Source: Azoarcus sp.
GTDB lineage: Bacteria; Pseudomonadota; Gammaproteobacteria; Burkholderiales; Rhodocyclaceae
Direction: 5' to 3'
DNA length: 33,417 bases
NCBI GenBank assembly: GCA_031257305.1
Contig: JAIRPB010000197.1
Location: 1 to 33,417 of the forward strand
In this document: positions 1 to 9,437 of the stretch, piece by piece
Layout of the letters: each line of letters starts with the position of its first letter
Position numbering within the stretch: the stretch's first letter is position 1
Made by a program: the position numbers and the translations under genes
The notes under the pieces: model-generated
Database searches by the model: none
What the model was told of the DNA's origin: nothing
What the model saw: only the letters and a program-made list of their open reading frames with translations

Positions 1-90
1 ATCTTTCGTTTGTGCAAAGGCGGTGGAAGCGGACAGGCCAATCGAGGCAATGGCGGCCAGCGCGAGCAGCTTCTGGTTGTGTTTGGTCAT
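1..90 (-). CDS. N-terminus of an exported protein (truncated by window edge); probably an OmpA-type or other envelope protein
   Basis: Reverse strand from ATG at 90 reads MTKHNQKLLALAAIASIGLSASTAFAQTKD, a classical Sec signal peptide with AFA cleavage site, preceded by GAGGAAACC ribosome-binding-like sequence; identity beyond export is not determinable from 30 aa. Confidence 0.65.
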   Translation of the reverse strand, partial: MTKHNQKLLALAAIASIGLSASTAFAQTKD

Positions 91-194
91 GGTTTCCTCA
101 GTTGTGAAGGGCAAGACAGTGCCGCAGGAACTATGCCGAATAACCTTGATCGTCATTCAGCGACTTCTGTTGATTGAGCGGGATTCCAACTCAG

Positions 195-1511
195 CTAAAC
201 AAGTCTAGTTTGCCATAGGGATGCAAGTGCAAGCAATTCATTGTCGCTATTTTGCAACAATGTTTTTCCATCCCGGACGCGGATGTTGCCGTCAACCCAA
301 ACATGCGAGACTTGTTGACGGTCGCAAACGTAAACCAAATGGGATAGAGGGTCGAAACAGGGCGTTGTGAACGGGCTGTCGAATGCCACGGCGCAAAGGT
401 CAGCACGTTTGCCGATTTCAATTGAGCCGACCAAGCCCTCAAGCCCTAGCGCCCGTGCGCCGCCAAGTGTGGCCATGCGTAGGGCAGTGTGCGCGGGGAC
501 AGCACTGGCATCAGAACTGCTTACTTTAGCCAACAGCGCGGCTTGGCGCATTTCCTGAAAAAGATCGAGCCGGTTGTTGCTGGCCGCGCCGTCGCTTCCT
601 AGCCCAATGTTGATGCCGTGGCGAATCATGGCTGGAACGGGGGCGATGCCGCTGGCGAGTTTCATGTTTGAGCTAGGGCAATGGGCAACGCTGCAACCCC
701 GCCTGGCCAGTAGCGCGAGTTCGTTCTCGTCCAGATGGACAGCGTGTACTGCCGTCAGGCTTGGCCCGAGCAGGTTTGAGCGTTCAAGCCGGGCTAGCGG
801 GCGCGCCCCTGTGGTTTTGATGCTGTCGCTGATTTCATTAGCGGTTTCATGGACGTGGATATGAATGGGCAAATCTAATTCTGTTGCTAAACAGGCAACC
901 CGTTCCAGTCCGGCATCTGAAACTGCGTAAGGGGAATGCGGGGCAAGGGCAAACCGGATAAGGGAATGCCCGCTCCATTTATCTCGGACAGCAAGCCCTT
1001 TGTGCAGGTAGCTATCGGTATCACTAGCCCAGGCGCTTGGAAAATCAACCACGATGAGACCTACCACAGCACGCATGCCCGCTTCGGCAAATTCCTTGGC
1101 CGCATCGTCGGGAAAAAAATACATGTCGTTGCAGGTTGTGATGCCTCCGCGCAGCATTTCGGCGATAGCAAGCCGTGTCCCGTCCCGCACGAAAGCGGGC
1201 GACACATGCCGGGACTCGGCCGGCCAAATCACATCGTTTAGCCAGCGTTCTAGCGGCAGGTCATCAGATAACCCGCGCATTAGGCTCATGGCGGCGTGGG
1301 CATGTAGGTTGATGAGGCCGGGAATCAGCGCGTGCGCGGGTAATTCAATGACTTCGCCCGCTTGGTAGCGCGACCGGGCTTCGGATTGGGGCAAAATATC
1401 GACGATACGGCCTTTTTGGACAGCAACGCTGTACCGTTCTAGGGTGACATTATCGGGGACAACCGGAACCAGCCAGCGCGGGCAGATAAGAAAATCAATG
1501 GCGGTGCTCAA
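195..1511 (-). CDS. mtaD: TRZ/ATZ family amidohydrolase, 5-methylthioadenosine/S-adenosylhomocysteine deaminase-like
   Basis: 438-aa ORF with amidohydrolase motifs LINLHAHAAMSLMRG, HIHVHETANE, VAHCPSSNMKLASGIAPV, GLGSDGAASNNRLDLFQEMR. Confidence 0.85.
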   Translation of the reverse strand: MSTAIDFLICPRWLVPVVPDNVTLERYSVAVQKGRIVDILPQSEARSRYQAGEVIELPAHALIPGLINLHAHAAMSLMRGLSDDLPLERWLNDVIWPAESRHVSPAFVRDGTRLAIAEMLRGGITTCNDMYFFPDDAAKEFAEAGMRAVVGLIVVDFPSAWASDTDSYLHKGLAVRDKWSGHSLIRFALAPHSPYAVSDAGLERVACLATELDLPIHIHVHETANEISDSIKTTGARPLARLERSNLLGPSLTAVHAVHLDENELALLARRGCSVAHCPSSNMKLASGIAPVPAMIRHGINIGLGSDGAASNNRLDLFQEMRQAALLAKVSSSDASAVPAHTALRMATLGGARALGLEGLVGSIEIGKRADLCAVAFDSPFTTPCFDPLSHLVYVCDRQQVSHVWVDGNIRVRDGKTLLQNSDNELLALASLWQTRLV

Positions 1512-1682
1512 GCAATATCTCCGTGAAAGAGCGTCTACCGTGGAACATAATGACGCAACAGTGTAACCCTTGCCAGATTAGGATTGACTTAGCGTTTTTT
1601 CCGTGAAAGTAAAAGAACATGACAGAATACGCATTGGCTGATACATCTCTGTCATATAGTAGATAGCGGGATAGGAAAGGTC

Positions 1683-3065
1683 ATGGAGCAGATTCCTGCA
1701 AAAATTGGTGAGTACAGCATCGTGCGCGAAGTCGGGCGCGGCGCAACCGCAACCGTCTATGAAGCCACGCATCCCGATTTTTCAAAATCTGTTGCGCTCA
1801 AGCTCATCCGGTTCAGCAGCGATGGCAACGACAGCGCCAAGATGAACCGCCGTCTGCTTAAACTCCTGCGGGCTGAAGAGTCTGTGGCGCGGCGGCTAAA
1901 TCATCCCAATATCATTAAAATACACGATGTAGTCATTAAGCCGGGACAAGCCTATGTCATCATGGAATTTTTCCCCGGCACAACGCTGGAGCGGTTTTGC
2001 AGTTTTGAGCACCGCTTGCCCGTGCACCGGGTTATCGGCATTATTTTCAAATGCTGTATGGCGCTTGATTATGCTTTCCGCGAGGGTATCGTGCACCGCG
2101 ATATCAAACCGGCCAACATCATGGTCGACGGCAATGACGATGTGCGGATTACCGATTTCGGGCTGGCGCTCAATATCAACAAAAAAATTGAAACCGATTC
2201 AACTTTTATTATGGGCGTCGGCTCTCCGGCGTACATGAGTCCTGAGCAAATCAAAAATTATCCCCTTAACCAAAAAACCGACCTCTATTCGCTTGGGGCG
2301 GTGATGTTCCACTTGCTGGCGGGAAGGTTGCCGTTCCGTGCCGCCAATCCGGCGCAACTGGTCTACAAAATCATCAATGCCGACCCGCCTCTTGTGTCGC
2401 ATCTCAACCCGGATGTCTCCGAGCAGGTGGACGTAGTCATCCGCAAGGCAATGGAAAAAGACCTTTACTCGCGCTACAAAAACGGCGCGGATTTTGCCAA
2501 AGACCTTTCTGCGATTCGCTACAAAATTCTTGATGAAGATGATGTCCAGGCGGATACCCGGCATTTTTCGATGTTGCGCAAACAGGTATTTTTTACTGAA
2601 TTTGATGATGTCGAGCTGTGGGAAATCCTTCGCATCGGCGTATGGCGCAGTGCGCCGGGATATGCAAAATTGATACGCGAGGGCGATACCGAACAGCGTT
2701 TTGGCGTACTACTAGAAGGCCGCGTTGAGCTGTCTGTATCAGGCCGCAGGGTGATGGAACTGGGGCCGGGAACTATTTTTGGCGAACTGGCTTGGCTAGA
2801 CAGGCTCAAGCATCGCCAGCCAATGACTGTTGTGTCACTTGAGCCGATTACTTGGCTCGAAATCAACCCGTCTGCCCTCGTTTTGGCAACCGAAGAAGTG
2901 CAGGAATCCTTCCGCCGTGAGGTGGCTTCGGTGCTTGCCCACCGTTTTGGCGCACTGGCGCTTGTCCACGCAGAACACTGCGGGGCCGCAACCGCCTCCA
3001 ATGCTTCCGCCACGGCCGGTATGACGACGACGATGAGTAACTGGCAACTGATGGATGATGCCTAA
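1683..3065 (+). CDS. Serine/threonine protein kinase with C-terminal cyclic-nucleotide-binding-like domain
   Basis: Kinase motifs GRGATATVYEA (P-loop), VALKLI, VHRDIKPANIM, ITDFGLA, SPAYMSPEQI; then EGDTEQRFGVLLEGRVELSV...GPGTIFGELAWLD, typical cNMP-binding beta-roll. Confidence 0.9.
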   Translation: MEQIPAKIGEYSIVREVGRGATATVYEATHPDFSKSVALKLIRFSSDGNDSAKMNRRLLKLLRAEESVARRLNHPNIIKIHDVVIKPGQAYVIMEFFPGTTLERFCSFEHRLPVHRVIGIIFKCCMALDYAFREGIVHRDIKPANIMVDGNDDVRITDFGLALNINKKIETDSTFIMGVGSPAYMSPEQIKNYPLNQKTDLYSLGAVMFHLLAGRLPFRAANPAQLVYKIINADPPLVSHLNPDVSEQVDVVIRKAMEKDLYSRYKNGADFAKDLSAIRYKILDEDDVQADTRHFSMLRKQVFFTEFDDVELWEILRIGVWRSAPGYAKLIREGDTEQRFGVLLEGRVELSVSGRRVMELGPGTIFGELAWLDRLKHRQPMTVVSLEPITWLEINPSALVLATEEVQESFRREVASVLAHRFGALALVHAEHCGAATASNASATAGMTTTMSNWQLMDDA

Positions 3066-4090
3066 ACCCACCCCGCCAAATGCTGGCGGATGATTCCGTC
3101 TAGCGCGGATACCCATTCCGGGCGCGTATTGAGGCAGGCAATGGCATGAAACGCCTCCCCGCCGTGAGCCAGAAAGGCATCGCGGCACAGCAGGGCGATT
3201 TCCTCTAATGTTTCCAAGCAGTCGGCAGCAAAACCGGGACAAATAACATCAACCCGTTTTATGCCTGACGCGGCAAGCGCCTCAACGGTAGGCTGTGTGT
3301 AAGGTTCCAGCCATTTTGCGCCCCCAAAGCGGGACTGAAACGTTACATGTAGTTTTTCCGGCGGCAAAGCCAGCGCCTCCCCCAGCAGGCGTGCTGTCAC
3401 AAAACACTCGGCGCGGTATGGGTCGCCCTGTTCATCGGAGCGCACGGGCTGGCCGTGAAAACTCGCTACAAGGCAATCCCCCCGTCCGTGGCGTACCCAA
3501 TGTTCGCGCACACTCGCCGCTAGGGCGGCGATGTAACCGGCATTGTCTGGGAAACTGCGCACAAAACGCAGCTCGGGCACATTGCGCCAGCCGCGCATAG
3601 CCCGTGCAACTTCATCCAGCGTGCTAGCGGTAGTGCTTCCCGCATATTGCGGGTAAAGCGGCACCACCACAATGCGGTTTGCACCCTGTGCGCGAAGGCA
3701 ATCGAGTGTTTCGACGATACCCGGCGCGCCATAACGCATCGCCCAACTCACCAAGATGCTGTTGCCCGCATCAAGCCCGCGATTAAGCGACTCACCTAAC
3801 AGCGACGCAAGACGTTTGGTATGTACTTTGAGCGGGGAACCTTCTGCTGTCCAAATGCTGGCGTACTTTTTGGCTGATTTGCGGGGACGGGTAACAAGGA
3901 TGATGCCATTGAGAATCGGTTGCCACAGCAGGGGCGGCAATTCGATGACCCGTGGGTCGGAAAGAAACTGCCGTAACCAAGGGCGCAAAGCTCCCGCTGT
4001 GGGCGCTTCAGGCGTACCAAGATTAACCAGCAACACACCGATGCGGTGTCCGTTTCCTGTGGCCGTGGGTTCGGGTTTGAAGCGAGGCAT
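3062..4090 (-). CDS. hemH: Ferrochelatase
   Basis: IGVLLVNLGTPEAPTAGALRPWLRQFLSDPRVIELP and SFHGQPVRSDEQGDPYRAEC, CPGFAADCLETLEEI motifs. Confidence 0.95.
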   Translation of the reverse strand: MPRFKPEPTATGNGHRIGVLLVNLGTPEAPTAGALRPWLRQFLSDPRVIELPPLLWQPILNGIILVTRPRKSAKKYASIWTAEGSPLKVHTKRLASLLGESLNRGLDAGNSILVSWAMRYGAPGIVETLDCLRAQGANRIVVVPLYPQYAGSTTASTLDEVARAMRGWRNVPELRFVRSFPDNAGYIAALAASVREHWVRHGRGDCLVASFHGQPVRSDEQGDPYRAECFVTARLLGEALALPPEKLHVTFQSRFGGAKWLEPYTQPTVEALAASGIKRVDVICPGFAADCLETLEEIALLCRDAFLAHGGEAFHAIACLNTRPEWVSALDGIIRQHLAGWV

Positions 4091-4099
4091 ACCGGGGTT

Positions 4100-5143
4100 T
4101 TAGCTGCCGGAAGACAAAGCATTCGACAGTAACTTGGCGGTAATGTCGACAATCGGAATGACTCGGTCGTAAGCCATTCGGGTAGGGCCAATAACCCCCA
4201 CAGAGCCGACAACCTGCCCGTCTACTTCGTAGGGCGCAGTCACCACGCTACAAACGTCCAGTTGCGAAAGCCCCGACTCATTGCCGATAAAAATCTGTAC
4301 GCCTTGTGCGCGGCGGGACAAATCAAGCAACTGCATCAAGCCGGTACGCTGCTCGAATAGCCGGAACAGTTCGCGTAGGCGCGACATGTTGGAGGACAAA
4401 TCCTCTACGTCCAGCAAATTAGTTTCGCCCGAAATAACATAATTGGCCGTGGCCTCCCCCGCGACATCGGCGCTTGCTTCAATGGCTCCTGCCATCAGTT
4501 CGCCCATATCGTTCCTAATCCGGCGCAGTTCCGTCTGGAGGTGTGCGCGGATTTCATCGAACGCGAGCCCCGCGTAATGCTCGTTAAGATAACTAGCCGC
4601 CGTCATTAGGTCGGTTGCTGAATAAGCATGGCGGGTAAACAAGATACGGTTTTGCACGTCCCCGCTCTCGGTCACGATGATGAGCAAGATGCGATTTTCA
4701 GACAGCCCGACAAATTCAATCTGGCGGATGCGTGCGGATTCCCGGCGCGGCGCGACCACCACCCCGGCAAACCGGGTTAAATCCGAGAGCAAGTGAGAAG
4801 CCGAATTCACCAGACGTTGCGGCTGGTCGTGCGGGAACTGGCCTTGCAGTTTTTGCACCTGTGCGCTTTCCATTGGTTGCACTGTTAGCAAGGCATCGAC
4901 GAAAAAACGATACCCCCGCGCCGTTGGTATCCGCCCTGCCGAGGTGTGCGGGCTGGAGATATAGCCCATTTCCTCTAAGTCGCTCATCACGTTACGTACC
5001 GTGGCGGGAGAGAGTTCCAACCCGGATGTACGCGATAGGGCACGCGAGCCGACGGGTTGCCCATCGGCAATATAGCGTTCTATCAGCGCCTTAAGCAGAA
5101 CACGGGAACGGGAGTCGAGCGGGGAAGTGTCAGTCTGTCGCAT
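4100..5143 (-). CDS. hrcA: Heat-inducible transcription repressor HrcA
   Basis: [67 protein letters not shown], diagnostic HrcA N-terminus. Confidence 0.95.
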   Translation of the reverse strand: MRQTDTSPLDSRSRVLLKALIERYIADGQPVGSRALSRTSGLELSPATVRNVMSDLEEMGYISSPHTSAGRIPTARGYRFFVDALLTVQPMESAQVQKLQGQFPHDQPQRLVNSASHLLSDLTRFAGVVVAPRRESARIRQIEFVGLSENRILLIIVTESGDVQNRILFTRHAYSATDLMTAASYLNEHYAGLAFDEIRAHLQTELRRIRNDMGELMAGAIEASADVAGEATANYVISGETNLLDVEDLSSNMSRLRELFRLFEQRTGLMQLLDLSRRAQGVQIFIGNESGLSQLDVCSVVTAPYEVDGQVVGSVGVIGPTRMAYDRVIPIVDITAKLLSNALSSGS

Positions 5144-5264
5144 GGCTCCGATTCTAGCCCGGAGTTTCAGGAAAGACGATTTTGTAAGTCGTATTCTTCA
5201 GCGTAAGGAACTGCCAATACCGATTGGGACACATGGCGTTAGAATCGCAAGTTTCGCTAGAGCC

Positions 5265-6656
5265 ATGACAGGTGATGCTGTGAATGACCCCACGCCGGAT
5301 GCTTCCCCCGGAAACGCCTCCGCCCCCACAGGGACGCACCACTTTGAATCCACCGCCCGGTTTGTGGCGTGGGTACGCGCCGCCGCGCCTTATATCCACG
5401 CCTTTCGCGGTAAGACGTTTGTAGTCGGTTTCGGCGGCGAAGTCGCGGCAGGCAAGCTCGCCCAAAGCCTTGCTTACGATTGCAACCTACTCGCGGCGCT
5501 TGGCATCCGTTTGGTACTGGTGCATGGTGCGCGCCCCCAGATAGATGCGGAAGTCATGCGCCGTGGGCTGGCTCCCCAGTTTTATAACGGTTTGCGTGTT
5601 ACTGACCTCCCCACGATGGAGTGCGTAAAAACGGCTATGGCAGTAACCCGTTTTGAGGTTGAGGCATTGCTCTCGCAAGGGTTGCCAAACACGCCGATGG
5701 CAGGGGGTTACATGCGGGTGACGGGCGGCAATTTCATCACCGCACGCCCAGTAGGCGTTGTCGATGGGGTTGACTACCAATACACCGGCATGGTGCGTAA
5801 AGTCATTGCCGAAGAAATCAATGCCGACCTCGACCAGCAAAACGTGGTGCTGATTACGCCGCTCGGTATGTCGCCCGCAGGTGAAATCTTCAACATGTGC
5901 ATGGAAGAAGTTGCCGAAGCTGTCGCGGTGGCCGTCAAAGCGGAAAAACTCATCTATTTATGTGACGCCCCCGGCCTGCTGGATGGCGAAGGGAGCCTGA
6001 TGGGTTCTGTCACGGCAGACGAGGCGGAGCAGCATATTGAGGCCGGAGAGGGCTTAACAGAGGATTTGCACCTTTATTTGCCGTGCGCAATCCGTGCGGT
6101 ACGCAACGGCGTGGCGCGCTGCCACCTCGTTGACCGCGACAAAGACGGTGCGCTGTTGCTGGAATTTTTTACGCCTACGGGAGTCGGTACGGTCGTATCG
6201 CGCAACCCATTATTCCGGTTGCGCGAGGCTACCGCCGACGATGTGGGCTTATTGGTGGCGCTCATCTCGCCGCTGGAGGCTGACGGTACGCTGGTACGGC
6301 GCGGCCGGGAATTGCTCGAACGTGAAATCAACCGTTTTTCAGTGGTGGAATATGATGGGATGCTAGTGGGCTGCGCGGCGCTCTACCGATTTTCAGAAGA
6401 TAATGCCGCAGAACTCGCCTGCCTTGCCGTGACGCCGGAATACCGCCGGGCCGGGCTAGGCGAACAGCTGCTGTGCCGCATCGAACAGCGGGCGCGCCAA
6501 GACAAAATCGAACGCCTATTCGTGCTGACCACGCGCACGGCGCACTGGTTTAGGGAACGGGGATTCAGCGAAATCAACCCCGATGCGCTACCGGCGCAAA
6601 AAAGGGAACTCTATAACCTCCAGCGCCGCTCCAAAGTATTCGTGAAATCACTATAA
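5265..6656 (+). CDS. argA: N-acetylglutamate synthase (amino-acid kinase + GNAT)
   Basis: ORF opens at 5127 but likely starts at the in-frame ATG 5265 (MTGDAVNDPTPD); FVAWVRAAAPYIHAFRGKTFVVGFGGE, LVLVHGARPQID, C-terminal GNAT ACLAVTPEYRRAGLGEQLL. Confidence 0.9.
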   Translation: MTGDAVNDPTPDASPGNASAPTGTHHFESTARFVAWVRAAAPYIHAFRGKTFVVGFGGEVAAGKLAQSLAYDCNLLAALGIRLVLVHGARPQIDAEVMRRGLAPQFYNGLRVTDLPTMECVKTAMAVTRFEVEALLSQGLPNTPMAGGYMRVTGGNFITARPVGVVDGVDYQYTGMVRKVIAEEINADLDQQNVVLITPLGMSPAGEIFNMCMEEVAEAVAVAVKAEKLIYLCDAPGLLDGEGSLMGSVTADEAEQHIEAGEGLTEDLHLYLPCAIRAVRNGVARCHLVDRDKDGALLLEFFTPTGVGTVVSRNPLFRLREATADDVGLLVALISPLEADGTLVRRGRELLEREINRFSVVEYDGMLVGCAALYRFSEDNAAELACLAVTPEYRRAGLGEQLLCRIEQRARQDKIERLFVLTTRTAHWFRERGFSEINPDALPAQKRELYNLQRRSKVFVKSL

Positions 6657-6707
6657 GCAGTTAAAATGATAAATTGTGCCCCAATAAACACATGAGAGGA
6701 AGGGATA

Positions 6708-6983
6708 ATGGCTAAGAGGGTCAACTGCATCAAACTAGGACGTGAAGCCGAAGGGCTAGAGCGCCCGCCCGTGCCGGGAGAACTGGGCAAACGGATTTTC
6801 GAGAACGTATCCAAAGAAGCATGGCAACAGTGGGTGAAGTACCAAACCATGCTTATCAACGAAAACCGTTTGAATCTGCTTGACCCACGTGCCCGCCAAT
6901 ACCTTGGCGAGCAAATGGAAAACCATTTCTTTTCAAGCGGGGCCGACCAGATTTCAGGTTTCGTTCCCCCCACGCCAAAATGA
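6708..6983 (+). CDS. yggX: Oxidative damage protection / probable Fe(2+)-trafficking protein
   Basis: [71 protein letters not shown]. Confidence 0.95.
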   Translation: MAKRVNCIKLGREAEGLERPPVPGELGKRIFENVSKEAWQQWVKYQTMLINENRLNLLDPRARQYLGEQMENHFFSSGADQISGFVPPTPK

Positions 6984-7954
6984 CACTCGCGTTAACTTTT
7001 ATTTCGCTGTTGGCCGTGTTGCTGGCCGAGCAGATTCGCCCATTGCCCGCAAAGCAGACTGTCGTCGACCCGTTGCGCAAACTCACGGCTTGGCTCATTG
7101 CGCGGCTAGATGGCGGGCACAAATACCATGAGCAACTCATCTGGGGGCTCGTTGTCCTAGGCGGTACGCTTTTGTGCGCGCTCATCTACGACCTGCTTCC
7201 GCAGGTACTAGGATTTCTCTTTGGTATTGCCGTGCTCTTTCTTACCCTTGGTTTCCGCCATGAAAGCCATTATTTCACCGACATCCATTTTGCCCTGCGT
7301 ATGGGTGAAACCGGCCGGGCGCGCGACCTCTTAGCTGAATGGCGGGGCGGGCGGTTCGATGGGGTTTCCGCCGACGGCATGGCACGGCTTACCATCGAAC
7401 AGGCGCTTGTCAGGGCGCACCGTAATGTATTCGGCATTATGTTCTGGTTTGTGGTTCTGGGGCCTTGCGGGGCCGTGATGTACCGCTTAGCAAGATTTCT
7501 TTACGAAGAATGGAATAAGTCAACTGACTATAACGCCGGCCCGATGCTCGGCGTCGAAGCCGCCCCCGTCCTCCCTGACGTTGCGGCACGGCGCTATGGC
7601 GAGTTTGCGTGTCATGCCTTCCTGATTCTCGACTGGCTTCCCTCTAGGCTGACGGCGGTTTTGTTCTCCATCGGGGGCAATTTTGAGGATTCGGTGCTTT
7701 GCTGGCGTTCGCAAGCCGCTTTCTGGCCGGACCGTGCCAGCGCCATTCTAGTCACTAGCGGCGCGGGAGCCTTGGGGGTACGGCTCGGCGAACAAGACTC
7801 CAGCGACGAAGCAAATGAAAGCCCAGAAGTCGGTGTCGGCGAAAAAGCCGGCGTCGACGATTTACAAGCTACGATCGGACTCGTCTGGCGGGCACTGGTC
7901 GTGTTTTTAATGTTACTGGCTCTAACGGCGATTGCCGTCTGGGTTGGTAATTGA
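6980..7954 (+). CDS. CobD/CbiB-family membrane protein
   Basis: 324 aa; [11 protein letters not shown]-terminus, [22 protein letters not shown], multiple hydrophobic segments; overlaps yggX by 4 nt (ATGA). Confidence 0.75.
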   Translation: MTLALTFISLLAVLLAEQIRPLPAKQTVVDPLRKLTAWLIARLDGGHKYHEQLIWGLVVLGGTLLCALIYDLLPQVLGFLFGIAVLFLTLGFRHESHYFTDIHFALRMGETGRARDLLAEWRGGRFDGVSADGMARLTIEQALVRAHRNVFGIMFWFVVLGPCGAVMYRLARFLYEEWNKSTDYNAGPMLGVEAAPVLPDVAARRYGEFACHAFLILDWLPSRLTAVLFSIGGNFEDSVLCWRSQAAFWPDRASAILVTSGAGALGVRLGEQDSSDEANESPEVGVGEKAGVDDLQATIGLVWRALVVFLMLLALTAIAVWVGN

Positions 7955-7977
7955 ACTCAACATGAGGAAGAATTCCA

Positions 7978-9162
7978 ATGGCTAATCGTGAAGTTGTTGT
8001 TTTAAGTGCCGCACGTTCTGCGGTGGGCGGGTTTGGCGGTTCCCTGAAAGACTTGGAACCTGCCGAACTCGGCGGCTTGGTTATCAAAGAAACCATTGCC
8101 CGTTCTGGCGTCGACCCAAAAGAAATTGCCTACGCTGCCGTAGGCAACATCATGCCCACTGACCCCCGTTATCCGTATGTTGCGCGTGTGGCCACTATCC
8201 AAGGCGGCTTGCCGATGAGTTCCATCGCCTTTGCGGTCAACCGCCTGTGCGGTTCAGCCATGCAGGCCATTGTCTCGTCAGCGCAAGCCATCATGCTGGG
8301 CGACACCGACTACGCGCTGGCCGGCGGGGTTGAAGTCATGTCCCGCGCGGCCTACATGCTGCCCGCATTGCGCTTTGGCGCCCGGATGGGCGAAACATCC
8401 GCCTTCGACTCAATGGTATCGGTCATTACCGACCCCTTCGGCGTTGGCCATATGGGCATTACCGCTGAAAACCTTGCGGTCAAACACGGCATCACCCGCG
8501 AACAGCAAGACGCCTTCGCGCTGGAATCCCAAAAACGCGCCGCCGCCGCTTTGGAAGCGGGTTATTTCAAAGGCCAAATCGTGCCGATTACGCTCAAAAC
8601 CCGCAAAGGCGAAGTCGTGTTCGATACCGATGAGCATCCCAAACCCGGCACCACGCTGGAAGCCCTCGCAAAAATGAAGCCCGCCTTCAAAAAAGACGGC
8701 ACGGTGACAGCAGGCAACGCCTCCGGCGTTAATGATGCGGCGGCATTCTTGGTGCTGGCCGATGCCTCTAAAGCCGCCGCCGCAGGCTACAAGCCCATTG
8801 CCCGCCTCGTGGCCTACGCCATTGCCGGGGTTCCCAACGATGTCATGGGCGAAGGCCCCATCCCCGCGACGCAGCTTGCGCTCAAGCGTGCCGGACTCAC
8901 GTTAGACCAAATTGACGTTATCGAATCTAACGAAGCCTTTGCCGCGCAATCGCTAACGGTCGCCAAAGTGCTTGGGCTTGATTCCGCCAAAACCAACCCC
9001 AACGGCGGGGCCATTGCCCTAGGCCATCCGGTGAGCGCCACCGGCAGCGTCATCATCACCAAGCTGTTGCACGAAATGCAGCGCCGCAACGCCCGTTACG
9101 GCCTAGCGACAATGTGTATCGGCGGTGGGCAAGGCATTACCACCATTTACGAGCGCCTCTGA
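7978..9162 (+). CDS. Acetyl-CoA C-acyltransferase (thiolase)
   Basis: Active-site NRLCGSAMQAIVSSAQAI, NPNGGAIALGHPVSATGS, CIGGGQG; RBS GAGGAAG upstream. Confidence 0.95.
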   Translation: MANREVVVLSAARSAVGGFGGSLKDLEPAELGGLVIKETIARSGVDPKEIAYAAVGNIMPTDPRYPYVARVATIQGGLPMSSIAFAVNRLCGSAMQAIVSSAQAIMLGDTDYALAGGVEVMSRAAYMLPALRFGARMGETSAFDSMVSVITDPFGVGHMGITAENLAVKHGITREQQDAFALESQKRAAAALEAGYFKGQIVPITLKTRKGEVVFDTDEHPKPGTTLEALAKMKPAFKKDGTVTAGNASGVNDAAAFLVLADASKAAAAGYKPIARLVAYAIAGVPNDVMGEGPIPATQLALKRAGLTLDQIDVIESNEAFAAQSLTVAKVLGLDSAKTNPNGGAIALGHPVSATGSVIITKLLHEMQRRNARYGLATMCIGGGQGITTIYERL

Positions 9163-9181
9163 CACTTGAGACGCGAAAGTT

Positions 9182-9216
9182 AAAAAAACGGCGTCCTGTT
9201 GGACGCCGTTTTTTTT
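9182..9216 (+). terminator. Rho-independent terminator after thiolase (bidirectional-looking)
   Basis: AAAAAAACGGCGTCC-TGTT-GGACGCCGTTTTTTTT: 8-bp GC-rich stem extended by A/T pairs. Confidence 0.9.
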
Positions 9217-9386
9217 AGGTAAGGATAGGGATGCTTATAGGCAAGATTTTTTGGGTTAGGCACGGTGACAAAAACGACTTCGCGGGGTTCTTGCCGTGCC
9301 GTGTAGCGCAGAAAGCGAACCTCTCCGAAATTTCAGTGCCTTGTCCGAGAGTGTGGGTGTTATTTGCAGAAAAATCAGGGCAAAAC

Positions 9387-9410
9387 AAAATCGGCCCGAA
9401 GGCCGATTTT
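9387..9410 (-). terminator. Rho-independent terminator for the TPEK-repeat gene
   Basis: Minus-strand AAAATCGGCC-TTCG-GGCCGATTTTGTTTTG: 10-bp stem with UUCG tetraloop, 28 nt past the stop codon. Confidence 0.85.
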
Positions 9411-9437
9411 GACAATCAAACAGGCAGAGGAAAGCGT

